In this document: positions 1 through 7,280 of the stretch, in pieces | Numbering within the stretch: position 1 is the stretch's first letter | How the letters are laid out: every line of letters starts with the position of its first letter | From: an uncultured Paracoccaceae bacterium | GTDB taxonomy: Bacteria > Pseudomonadota > Alphaproteobacteria > Rhodobacterales > Rhodobacteraceae | Assembly: GCA_947502145.1 (NCBI GenBank) | Contig: CANMYO010000002.1 | Span: 496,001-560,000, forward strand | Direction of reading: 5' to 3' | Length of the DNA stretch: 64,000 nucleotides | The notes under the pieces: generated by a model | Seen by the model: the letters and a program-made list of their open reading frames with translations, nothing else | What the model was told of the DNA's origin: nothing | Database searches by the model: none | Program-made: the position numbers and the translations under genes

Positions 1-11
1 TGATCAGTCTT

Positions 12-650
12 TTATTCTGGCGTTGCGTATGAGCCTTCGAACCCTGCGGTGAAACCAGCAAGGGACATGGTCAGAATTACTTCTTGATCCGGTGCCGCGG
101 CAGGGACCATGCGGATTTGTGCACCGTTTCCACGCTTAAATTGGGCAATCTCTTCGGCCGTAAAGCCAACCCGCGACACACAGCCACCCTGGTTGCAGAA
201 TGTGAACGGATAGCGGCGACCCTGTCCACCATCAACGGACAGCGTCAATTGCTCTGTCAGCAGCGTCTCAAGGGGGGCGACGATATTGGCGCCTGCAGCG
301 GCGCGGCCGCCTTCAGGCAGTGGATAAATGCTGATTTCTGCTACCGGATTGCCGTTATCGTCCAGCAACAGTTGGTAAAGCTGACACGGGTCGCTTTGGC
401 CCTCGGCGGTTTTGACACAACGGATTTTCCAGTCGTCATGTACTTGCAGTACATAAAATTGTCCGGGCCTCAAAGCCGCAAGCTCCTCGGCTGTGATGGG
501 TTCGCTTGGGATTTCCAATTCGCCCATGCTGAGATCAGATGGCGTGGCATCCTCTGCAGGTGCGGCGTCGGTTGTGGTTTCTTGCGCGAATGCAGTTGAC
601 CCGCTGGCCAGCAATAAGCTGAGCAGTATGGGCTTGACGGTGTTCAACAT
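12..650 (-). CDS. Invasion-associated locus B (IalB) family exported protein
   Basis: Small exported protein of the IalB family, first named for a Bartonella invasion locus; in free-living Rhodobacterales its role is unknown and probably concerns the periplasm or envelope. About 212 residues. The first 22 or so form a signal peptide ending in STAFAQ, followed by an acidic, proline-rich linker. The conserved core carries the family pattern DWKIRCVK, a second cysteine in DPCQLYQ, and the closing FCNQGGCVS pair. The start was placed at 650 because GGAG lies 6 bases upstream and the signal peptide then begins correctly; a start at 689 would add 13 unlikely residues. A promoter and terminator hairpin lie upstream on the same strand. 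The family call is firm, the function is not. Confidence 0.85.
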   Translation of the reverse strand: MLNTVKPILLSLLLASGSTAFAQETTTDAAPAEDATPSDLSMGELEIPSEPITAEELAALRPGQFYVLQVHDDWKIRCVKTAEGQSDPCQLYQLLLDDNGNPVAEISIYPLPEGGRAAAGANIVAPLETLLTEQLTLSVDGGQGRRYPFTFCNQGGCVSRVGFTAEEIAQFKRGNGAQIRMVPAAAPDQEVILTMSLAGFTAGFEGSYATPE

Positions 651-745
651 CAGACACTCCAAATAGATAATTTTGCGTTGGCTTAGCACGGGCCGTTGGG
701 CGTGTCAGGTGAGAAATGCGTGACATGGCAAGGACCTGCAACAAT

Positions 746-808
746 GAAAAAAGGGTCCGCAAACTGGACCCTTTTTCCGTTCTCCCTATCGGACTTAGCC
801 GACTAATT
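746..808 (-). ncRNA. Candidate small RNA or ialB leader RNA
   Basis: This stretch is bounded by a near-consensus promoter (815-843) and a strong hairpin with a U-run (747-776). No open reading frame with a ribosome site fits inside it. It could be a stand-alone small RNA or an attenuated 5' leader of ialB, which starts at 650 on the same strand. I do not recognise a known RNA family. This is an inference from signal spacing only. Confidence 0.35.
747..776 (-). terminator. Intrinsic terminator or attenuator hairpin upstream of ialB
   Basis: A-run plus GGGTCC (747-758) pairs with GGACCC plus T-run (766-776) around a 7-base loop. It can work on either strand. On the minus strand it ends a transcript that would start near 808 and lies about 95 bases before the ialB start, so it is either the end of a short RNA or an attenuator in the ialB leader. 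Confidence 0.7.
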
Positions 809-814
809 GGGGGC

Positions 815-843
815 AAGCTAGGACAAGGTTCCTCTGTCGTCAA
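815..843 (-). promoter_or_regulatory. Promoter candidate for a short RNA or the ialB leader
   Basis: On the minus strand TTGACG (843-838) and TAGCTT (820-815) are separated by exactly 17 bases, a good match to a housekeeping sigma-70 promoter. The predicted start near 808 gives a roughly 60-base RNA ending at the hairpin at 747-776, or a leader running on into ialB. Confidence 0.5.
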
Positions 844-870
844 CAGGGATTCTCATCACAATTGCTCCAG

Positions 871-903
871 CAAAAAAAGTGGCCGCGCAAGGGAGGCGCG
901 GCC
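871..903 (-). terminator. Strong minus-strand terminator in the ialB-herA gap
   Basis: GGCCGCGC (881-888) and GCGCGGCC (896-903) form a perfect 8-bp stem with a 7-base loop. On the minus strand the stem is followed by ACTTTTTTTG, a typical U-run. On the plus strand no U-run follows. No annotated minus-strand gene lies upstream, so the transcript it ends is probably a small RNA. The minus-strand loop reads CUCCCUU, which resembles an anti-Shine-Dalgarno sequence. The rest of the 370-base gap (651-1020) holds the second hairpin, a promoter and the inverted repeat listed separately. Confidence 0.6.
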
Positions 904-975
904 AGTCTGACAGGGAGAAAGTGCCCGCCACCTCGGGGACAATTGAGACAGCAGGCAGGAATACTCTGGCATGGA

Positions 976-1000
976 TTGGTTAAGAATGTATTTTAACCAA
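976..1000. repeat. Inverted repeat TTGGTTAA/TTAACCAA before the HerA-like gene
   Basis: TTGGTTAA (976-983) and TTAACCAA (993-1000) are perfect 8-base inverted arms around 9 bases, ending 20 bases before the start at 1021. A weak promoter (CTGGCA, 17 bases, TATTTT at 989-994) overlaps it, so it may be an operator. The TTAA cores are 9 bases apart, not the 7 expected of a CtrA box. Confidence 0.4.
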
Positions 1001-1020
1001 AAATGGGGAGGCGGGATCAT

Positions 1021-2562
1021 ATGTCAGACAGTATTTTCATCGGCGGCGGCGGCGCGGAGTATAGCGATCCGCAGGCAATTCTGCTGGACAAATCCAACCG
1101 ACACGGGTTGATCGCGGGCGCGACAGGAACCGGAAAAACGGTTACACTTCAAATTCTTGCGGAAGGTTTTTCATCCGCCGGAGTTCCGGTCTTTTTGTCT
1201 GACGTCAAGGGTGATCTGTCGGGTCTTGCTGCTGCGGGATCAGCGGATTTCAAACTGCACGATGCATTCACAAAGCGGGCGGCGACCATTGGGCTTGATC
1301 TGAAATATGATGCCTTCCCGGTAACGTTTTGGGATCTGTTTGGCGAACAAGGCCACCCGATCCGCGCGACTGTTGCGGAAATGGGACCGCTTTTGTTGTC
1401 GCGTCTGATGGAACTGACAGATGTGCAAGAGGGCGTTCTGAATGTTGCCTTTCGGGTTGCTGACGAAGAGGGACTGCCGCTGCTGGACCTCAAGGATCTG
1501 CAGGCGCTTTTGGTCTGGGTGGGTCAAAACGCGAAAGAATTGTCGCTGCGTTATGGCAACGTTGCAGCCTCATCCGTCGGTGCGATTCAGCGCCAATTGC
1601 TGGTTCTCGAAAATCAGGGCGGTACACAGTTGTTCGGAGAGCCAGCGTTGCAGCTTTCGGACATTATCCGCAGCGAATCTGACGGACGCGGTGCAATCAA
1701 TATTCTGGCAGCCGATCGGCTGATGGCTTCGCCGCGACTGTACGCGACATTTTTGCTTTGGCTTTTGTCAGAGCTGTTCGAAGAGCTGCCTGAGGTCGGG
1801 AATCCGGACAAACCGAAACTGGTCTTCTTTTTTGACGAAGCGCACTTGCTTTTTGATGATGCGCCCAAGGCCCTTGTCGACAAGGTTGAGCAGGTTGCAC
1901 GCCTGATCCGGTCGAAAGGTGTCGGCGTGTTTTTCATCACCCAAAACCCCGCCGACGTGCCAGATGATGTCCTTGGGCAGTTGGGAAACCGGGTCCAGCA
2001 TGCATTGCGCGCATTTACAGCAAAGGATCGCAAGGACCTTAACAAGGCTGCCGAAACCTATCGCGAGAACCCCGCGTTTGATACGGCCCAGGCCATTCAA
2101 GACGTGGGCACCGGGGAAGCTGTCACATCCATGCTTGATCAAAAGGGATCGCCAACAATTGTCGAGCGTACATTGATCCGCCCCCCATCTTCGCAGCTTG
2201 GCCCACTGGATCACACGACCCGGCAGGCGATTATGGATGCTTCGCCGATGGCCGCAAAGTATGACGCAACGCTGGACCGCAAGAGCGCCTTTGAAATCTT
2301 GCGTAACCGCGCGGAGATTGCCGCGAAAGAGGCCGAGGCTGCGGAAGCTGCAGAAGATGCGGCCGAGGAGAAAGAACGCGAATTTCGCAAGGCGCGCCGC
2401 TATGACGGTGGCGGAACCGGGCGCTCAACCTCACGCACATCCCGCAAAAGTGGCGGCGGTTGGGGTGATGCGATCGCCAATGTCGTGGTCAAAGAGCTGA
2501 AGGGCACGACAGGGCGCAGGATCGTGCGGGGCATCCTGGGTGGATTGTTCAAGGGGCGGTAG
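1021..2562 (+). CDS. HerA-like helicase/ATPase, DUF853 (YjgR) family
   Basis: Cytoplasmic P-loop ATPase of the HerA/FtsK superfamily, related to E. coli YjgR. 513 residues. Near the N-terminus is a Walker A motif, GATGTGKTVT, and near the middle a Walker B segment, LVFFFDEAHLLF. Next comes the sensor-like stretch VFFITQNPADVPDDVLGQLGNRVQHALRA (split by the family into motif blocks). The C-terminus is an alanine/glutamate-rich probable coiled coil, then a glycine/serine/arginine-rich tail. The start at 1021 is set by GGGAGG nine bases upstream; an in-frame ATG at 1003 has no ribosome site. No NurA-type nuclease partner is adjacent, so a role in end resection is not supported. The biological role of DUF853 proteins is unsettled. 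Confidence 0.88.
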   Translation: MSDSIFIGGGGAEYSDPQAILLDKSNRHGLIAGATGTGKTVTLQILAEGFSSAGVPVFLSDVKGDLSGLAAAGSADFKLHDAFTKRAATIGLDLKYDAFPVTFWDLFGEQGHPIRATVAEMGPLLLSRLMELTDVQEGVLNVAFRVADEEGLPLLDLKDLQALLVWVGQNAKELSLRYGNVAASSVGAIQRQLLVLENQGGTQLFGEPALQLSDIIRSESDGRGAINILAADRLMASPRLYATFLLWLLSELFEELPEVGNPDKPKLVFFFDEAHLLFDDAPKALVDKVEQVARLIRSKGVGVFFITQNPADVPDDVLGQLGNRVQHALRAFTAKDRKDLNKAAETYRENPAFDTAQAIQDVGTGEAVTSMLDQKGSPTIVERTLIRPPSSQLGPLDHTTRQAIMDASPMAAKYDATLDRKSAFEILRNRAEIAAKEAEAAEAAEDAAEEKEREFRKARRYDGGGTGRSTSRTSRKSGGGWGDAIANVVVKELKGTTGRRIVRGILGGLFKGR

Positions 2563-3874
2563 ATGTCGGGCCGCCAAGCTGTTGAACTTTCAGGACCGCG
2601 AGGCGGTTTTCATCCTTTTCGATCACCTCGAACCGAAACCCGTGGAACGAAAATACCTGTCCTGCCAGCGGAATGATCTGCGCCTCGTGGATGACAAGAC
2701 CCGCAACCGTATTGGCCTCGTCATCTGGCAAGTTCCAGTCATGGGCACGGTTCAGGTCACGGATAGTCATCGCGCCATCAACCAGATAGGCACCATCGAC
2801 CGTTTTCTCGACCAGATCTTCTTCGTCCGTGTCAAACTCGTCAGAAATTTCTCCCACGATCTCTTCCAGGATATCCTCAAGTGTGATGAGGCCCTGCAAA
2901 GACCCATATTCATCAACGACAAGTGCAAAGTGGGTCTTGCGTCTTAGAAACTGACGCATCTGGTCATCAAGTGTCGTCGTTTCGGGCACAAAGTATGGCT
3001 CCATCGCGACATCAAGAATGTCAAAATTGTCCATTTCCGCGGCCGTCATAACGCCATCGGACATCATGTTCTGAGTCGCGCGCAGAAGGTCTTTGGCGTG
3101 CAGGATGCCAACGATGTTTTCCGGCTCATCCTTGAAAAGTGGTAGGCGGGTATGATTGCTGTCAAGGCATTGCCGCAGGATTTCGCCGGTTGGCAGCGCC
3201 GCGTCAATCATTTCAATCCCGGACCGGTGAAGCATGATCTCTTCCACGGTCCGCTGATTGAGATCGAGCGCGCCAAGGATCCGATCGCGATCCTCCTTGT
3301 GCACAACCCCTTCCGAGTGGCCAAGTTGCAGCGCTCCGGCGATTTCCTCCCGAACTGCAAGGATTTGGCTATCGGGATCAGTGCGCACGCCGAACAGATA
3401 GAGGACGCCGCGTACAAAATAGCGCACTGCGTTTACGATGGGCGCAAACATCAGGACGACCAGGCCAATTGGGCGTGCAACCCGCGATGCGACGCTTTCG
3501 GGATTTGTGATCGCGTAGGTTTTTGGCAGGACCTCTGCAAAGATCAGCACAAGCAGCGTCATGATCAATGTGGCCGCCGCAACACCGTTCTGACCAAAGA
3601 CCTTGGTCAACAGTGCTGTCGCCAAAGACGTAGCAAGGATGTTGACCACGTTGTTGCCAAGTAGCACCGATCCAATCAACCGTTCGCTGTCTTCGGTGAT
3701 GGTCAGGGCCCGCTTCGCCCCCTTATTTCCCTTGTCTGCGTTTGCGCGCAATTTGCCGCGTGACGCCGCGGTCAGTGCGGTTTCAGAGCCCGAGAAAAAC
3801 CCCGAGAGCACTAACAATACTGCGATGGCGCCGGCGGTTATCCAAAAGGCGGCATCAAAAAGGGTCGTGTCCAT
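2549..3874 (-). CDS. CNNM/CBS-domain membrane protein, HlyC/CorC family
   Basis: Integral membrane protein of the CorC/HlyC (YfjD/TlyC) group, linked in other bacteria to magnesium or cobalt efflux and sometimes to haemolysis. 441 residues. The N-terminal DUF21/CNNM part has several membrane helices and the conserved GFFSGSETALTAASR stretch. Two CBS domains follow, including DEYGSLQGLITLEDILEEIVG, split here at natural motif borders. A C-terminal CorC_HlyC transporter-associated domain ends the protein. It runs convergently to the HerA-like gene and overlaps its last 14 bases. It lies downstream of xerD on the same strand, 52 bases away. The substrate cannot be told from sequence, and the haemolysin name in databases should not be taken literally. 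Confidence 0.88.
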   Translation of the reverse strand: MDTTLFDAAFWITAGAIAVLLVLSGFFSGSETALTAASRGKLRANADKGNKGAKRALTITEDSERLIGSVLLGNNVVNILATSLATALLTKVFGQNGVAAATLIMTLLVLIFAEVLPKTYAITNPESVASRVARPIGLVVLMFAPIVNAVRYFVRGVLYLFGVRTDPDSQILAVREEIAGALQLGHSEGVVHKEDRDRILGALDLNQRTVEEIMLHRSGIEMIDAALPTGEILRQCLDSNHTRLPLFKDEPENIVGILHAKDLLRATQNMMSDGVMTAAEMDNFDILDVAMEPYFVPETTTLDDQMRQFLRRKTHFALVVDEYGSLQGLITLEDILEEIVGEISDEFDTDEEDLVEKTVDGAYLVDGAMTIRDLNRAHDWNLPDDEANTVAGLVIHEAQIIPLAGQVFSFHGFRFEVIEKDENRLAVLKVQQLGGPTSTAP

Positions 3875-3926
3875 CTTTGACTTTCAATTGCAACAGAAGT
3901 GGTTATGGGGTCTTGCGTGGCCCGCT

Positions 3927-4871
3927 TCAAGTCTCGCGCGACGCTTTGGCCAGCGGGTGATGTGTGAGAACAAGCTCTGTCAGGCGTTCATCCAACACAT
4001 GCGTGTATATTTCGGTCGTTGCGATGTCTGCGTGACCCAGAAGCGTCTGGATCGCTCGCAGATCTGCGCCGTTCGCCAGTAAATGTGTCGCAAAGGCGTG
4101 GCGCAATGTATGCGGCGTAACCTTTTTGGGCGGTACATTCGCGCGCAAGGCAATTTCTTTGATCAAAGTGAAAAAGCGTTGTCGGGTCAGATGCCCGGCC
4201 TTGCCAGAGGAAAAGAACAAGTATGGTGACTGGGGCTTGCCCTTTATCCGCTTTGCTTCTTCTTCCTCGTCGCGGATTGCCAAGTATGTCGTGAGGGCTG
4301 CGCGCGCAGGGGGCGACAGCGGCACCATGCGTTCCTTGCCGCCTTTCCCTCTAATCAAAAGCATGCGCGGGTCGCCGCGCGCAGACGACAGGGAGAGCGT
4401 CACAAGTTCAGTCACCCGCATGCCCGTCGCGTATAACAATTCCATCAGGCAGGTATTGCGTTCCGCATCCCGACCCATGTCCCGGGCGGCCAGTAAGAGC
4501 GCAGAGACTTCGTCCTGGCTTAGGATCTTGGGCAGCGCCTTGGACTTCCCCGGGCCCTTGATCTGTATCGCCGGATTGTCCGCGCGCAGGTCTTCTTCAA
4601 AGGCAAATCTGTAAAGCTGTTTGATCGCTGACAGACGTCTCGCACGGGTTGCGGGCGACAGCCCTTCTGCCTCTGCAGCGATCAGAAACCCCTCGACATG
4701 GTCCTGTGTCGCCGTTTCAAAGTGCTCTTTCTGGTCTTCAAGCCAATCCGCGAAGATGCGCAGATCACGTGCATATGCGAGTTGGGTGTTTGTGGCAGCA
4801 TCCAACTCCGCAGCCTGGGCCTCAAGAAACGACTGGATCCAATGGCTCATCGGATGCTGACCTGTTGTCAT
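3927..4871 (-). CDS. xerD: Site-specific tyrosine recombinase XerD
   Basis: One of the two recombinases that resolve chromosome dimers at dif with XerC and FtsK. 314 residues. The N-terminal SAM-like core-binding domain spans about 8-95. The catalytic domain shows the full set of active-site residues: R152 in ATGMRVTEL, a lysine in RGKGGKER (about 176-179), H254 and R257 in HTLRHAFATH, H280 in LLGHAD and Y289 in TEIYTH. The start codon overlaps the stop of the upstream exported-protein gene as ATGA, so the two are translationally coupled. A later start at MSHW would remove seven residues. XerD is preferred over XerC from overall likeness and because phage-type integrase features are absent. 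Confidence 0.9.
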   Translation of the reverse strand: MTTGQHPMSHWIQSFLEAQAAELDAATNTQLAYARDLRIFADWLEDQKEHFETATQDHVEGFLIAAEAEGLSPATRARRLSAIKQLYRFAFEEDLRADNPAIQIKGPGKSKALPKILSQDEVSALLLAARDMGRDAERNTCLMELLYATGMRVTELVTLSLSSARGDPRMLLIRGKGGKERMVPLSPPARAALTTYLAIRDEEEEAKRIKGKPQSPYLFFSSGKAGHLTRQRFFTLIKEIALRANVPPKKVTPHTLRHAFATHLLANGADLRAIQTLLGHADIATTEIYTHVLDERLTELVLTHHPLAKASRET

Positions 4872-6391
4872 GATGCGCGTTCCAATATCAACAATTGTAA
4901 CGCTGCCCGTCGCGACAGGTCTTCAAGTCCGACAGATCGGAAGAAGGCAAGCGCGTCAGTGACAGATGGCGCGTCGCCCGCGACGCCGACGTTAAAGATC
5001 GCGATGGCGCGCAACAGGGCCTCACCCAGCTTTCCTGACTGTGCCATAGTGGCAAGTGTTTGTGGCGGAGGCGCGCCTGTGAATGCAGCTACAATCGCAT
5101 TTTCGATCTCGCTCTGCGGCGCGCCTTCTTGCGGTTGCCCCTTTGCAAGCGCGGCCAAAAACGGATCAATCGCAGCGGGCGCATTTGCGACGGCTTCGTA
5201 GTCGGCTGAAAGCAGTCCCAACATTACCGCAATCTCTGCGGCAGGTCCGACCAACGGTAGGTCCTGTAGCTGATTTGCATATAGCTGGGCAAATGGCACT
5301 TCTGCCCGGCTTGTCTTCATCGCGGCCCAGACATTGGGCAAAGTATCTGAAATTGCGTCCGGATCCCGTGCGGCCACCGCGACGTCAAACCGCTGGAATG
5401 CTTCGACGCGGTCCCAAACACCGCCGGATGCTGATGGGGTACGGGTGGTGAATAGTTCTTGCAAGGTTGCGCCGGGCAGGGCCCCTGCGCGGGCCAGCCG
5501 CTCTGCCGCTTCCAAACGTGCTTTGAGACCGGTCGTGTCGCGCAGATCAGCATGTGCAAACGCAAGTGGCAGATTTTGCGTGGTCAGCCCTTGGCCGATG
5601 GCCTCGCGCATCCGGAAGATCAGCGGACTCACCCGGCTTGGTGGGGGCAGGGCGGATTCGCCTTCATAAAGGTCAGGATCAAGGAACCGGCTCAACAATG
5701 CTTCTTCGTCATCCGTGACATCGCCGAGGACGCGCCTCGTATTGAGCGTCAGCGCCGCTGCCGTCCAATCACCGGACCGCGCCAAACAGAATATCCTTGC
5801 CGGATACGTGGGCGCGACAGCCGGACGATCCTGCATGACATTGCAGGCTGCATTTTCGGTGCCGGTCAGCAATGCAACGTCAAACCAGCGCCGGAACAAT
5901 TGTGGCGTGTCCGGTTCGGCCTCTTCCAGCAGGGCTTGCGCCTGCTGCAGGGCACCCATGTCCAGCAATTTGTCGACACGCGCGAGGAACAGTGCCCCCT
6001 CGGGACCCGCGCCAAGCGGGGGGTCGGCCTCGGCCAACATCAAGACGACCAGGAATTCCTGCATCGCAGGCAAGCTCGGCATCGCCTCTGCATTGACCAG
6101 TGTGACCAGTGTCGCCTCATTGCTGCCGGACCATAGATTACGCGGCAATCCGGTCGTCGTGCTTGACAGCAAGCCGACAGGATCGGGTGAAGGACCATCC
6201 AACGCGGTGACGGTAACGTCCGGACTTGCGGCGCTGTCGGTTACCGGTGGTTCATCAATTTCGACCGGCGCAACGATCGGTGCAGAAACAGATTCCGAAA
6301 GCCAATCGATCGCTGAAAGGGGGGGAGAATCCTGCGCATTGGCAGCGCTTGCCAACAACCCCAATGCCAGACTCCGTTCCAATCGCCCCAT
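4868..6391 (-). CDS. Exported alpha-helical protein of unknown function, coupled to xerD
   Basis: About 507 residues. I do not recognise a named family. The first 20 or so residues look like a signal peptide ending in ASAANAQD, followed by a low-complexity region rich in proline, aspartate and valine. From about residue 120 the protein is strongly helical and rich in alanine and leucine, with short motifs such as LLDMGALQQAQALLEEA and LARSGDWTAAALTL that resemble TPR-like repeats. Two cysteines lie about 20 residues apart (AACNVM and RIFCLAR). The start at 6391 was chosen because the signal peptide begins there; an upstream start at 6487 would read through the neighbouring small gene. The stop overlaps the xerD start (ATGA). 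Probably periplasmic. Confidence 0.7.
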   Translation of the reverse strand: MGRLERSLALGLLASAANAQDSPPLSAIDWLSESVSAPIVAPVEIDEPPVTDSAASPDVTVTALDGPSPDPVGLLSSTTTGLPRNLWSGSNEATLVTLVNAEAMPSLPAMQEFLVVLMLAEADPPLGAGPEGALFLARVDKLLDMGALQQAQALLEEAEPDTPQLFRRWFDVALLTGTENAACNVMQDRPAVAPTYPARIFCLARSGDWTAAALTLNTRRVLGDVTDDEEALLSRFLDPDLYEGESALPPPSRVSPLIFRMREAIGQGLTTQNLPLAFAHADLRDTTGLKARLEAAERLARAGALPGATLQELFTTRTPSASGGVWDRVEAFQRFDVAVAARDPDAISDTLPNVWAAMKTSRAEVPFAQLYANQLQDLPLVGPAAEIAVMLGLLSADYEAVANAPAAIDPFLAALAKGQPQEGAPQSEIENAIVAAFTGAPPPQTLATMAQSGKLGEALLRAIAIFNVGVAGDAPSVTDALAFFRSVGLEDLSRRAALQLLILERAS

Positions 6392-6392
6392 A

Positions 6393-6548
6393 TTATTCCG
6401 CTTCCAAAACCACGGGCACACGGATTTCCGTTGACGGGGCCGCAAAATCGGCCGGAAAAAAGAAAGGTCCGATGTAGGCGTAGGCAACCAAGCCGACCCC
6501 TGCCAGAACCGCCATGTAGATAATGACCTTGATTAGTCGCCAGATCAT
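6393..6548 (-). CDS. Small single-pass membrane protein (51 residues)
   Basis: A short open reading frame that starts MIWRLIKVIIYMAVLAG and ends in VPVVLEAE. Residues 7-33 form one hydrophobic helix preceded by positive charges, then PADFAAPSTE and an acidic end that would face the periplasm. It stops one base before the start of the 507-residue exported protein (TAA-T-ATG), so the three genes 6548-3927 form one coupled unit with xerD. The ribosome site is weak (GGGG about 9 bases upstream). The gene is supported by tight spacing and a protein-like composition, not by a recognised family. Confidence 0.62.
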   Translation of the reverse strand: MIWRLIKVIIYMAVLAGVGLVAYAYIGPFFFPADFAAPSTEIRVPVVLEAE

Positions 6549-6704
6549 GTTCGCCCCAACTTTGCCTGCTACCTACGGCCTGCCGCCGTTTATTCAGGTT
6601 ATATATGGCCTTTTGCGCAAGATCACGCCATTGAAGGACAGAATTTTCAACTCGGCAAGGCGCGGCCTATCCAGATCGCTACGCCTTGCACCACGGAACA
6701 GATC

Positions 6705-7280
6705 ATGACCGGGCACAAAGTGCAAAGCCAGAGTGACCTTCGCCTGAAACGTACCGTTGTGCTGGTCGGCATGATGGGGTCTGGAAAAACAGCTGTCGGC
6801 CGGGCGCTGTCGCAGCACCTTGGGGTGCCCTTTCTGGACAGTGATGCCGCTATTGAAGAAGCCGCGCAGGCCACGATTGCTGAAATTTTCGCGCGAGATG
6901 GCGAAAGGTTCTTTCGCCGTCGTGAGACGCAGGTCATTGACCGGTTGTTGTCAGGCGAACCTGCCATCCTTTCCACCGGCGGTGGTGCTTTTTTGGCAGA
7001 ACAGAATCGCGATGTGATTGCGCAAAAAGGTGTATCCGTTTGGCTTGACGCGCCGCTGCCCCTGCTTTGGGAGCGGGTCAGGCACAAGGACACGCGCCCG
7101 CTACTGCGCACGGCGAACCCGAAGGCGACGCTCGCAGAGATTTTTCGTGAACGCAATCCGATCTATGCCAAGGCGGGGCTGCGCGCAGAGGTCCGCGCGC
7201 GTTCCTCTATCGAAGAAACGATGCAAACCGTTCTGACCGTTCTCAAATCCCGCACTGATATCCTGGAGCCAGCGCAATGA
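6705..7280 (+). CDS. aroK: Shikimate kinase
   Basis: Phosphorylates shikimate at the 3-hydroxyl with ATP in the chorismate pathway, in the cytoplasm. 191 residues, normal for the family. The P-loop GMMGSGKT lies at about 22-29. The substrate-binding aspartate and arginine are in FLDSDAAIE and ERFFRRRE, and the glycine-rich STGGGAF loop lies near residue 90. The adenine-side arginine is in DTRPLL. The stop overlaps the aroB start as ATGA, so aroK and aroB are coupled, as in many proteobacteria. The 156-base gap upstream separates it from the divergent small membrane protein gene and must hold the promoters for both directions; I could not pick a convincing one. Confidence 0.93.
   Translation: MTGHKVQSQSDLRLKRTVVLVGMMGSGKTAVGRALSQHLGVPFLDSDAAIEEAAQATIAEIFARDGERFFRRRETQVIDRLLSGEPAILSTGGGAFLAEQNRDVIAQKGVSVWLDAPLPLLWERVRHKDTRPLLRTANPKATLAEIFRERNPIYAKAGLRAEVRARSSIEETMQTVLTVLKSRTDILEPAQ

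Noticed and set aside
856-972. A 38-residue minus-strand open frame starting at 972 in the gap before the HerA-like gene
   Set aside because: It has no good ribosome site and reads straight through the strong terminator stem at 881-903, and its composition is not protein-like.
976-1000. CtrA box before the HerA-like gene
   Set aside because: The two TTAA cores are separated by 9 bases, not 7.
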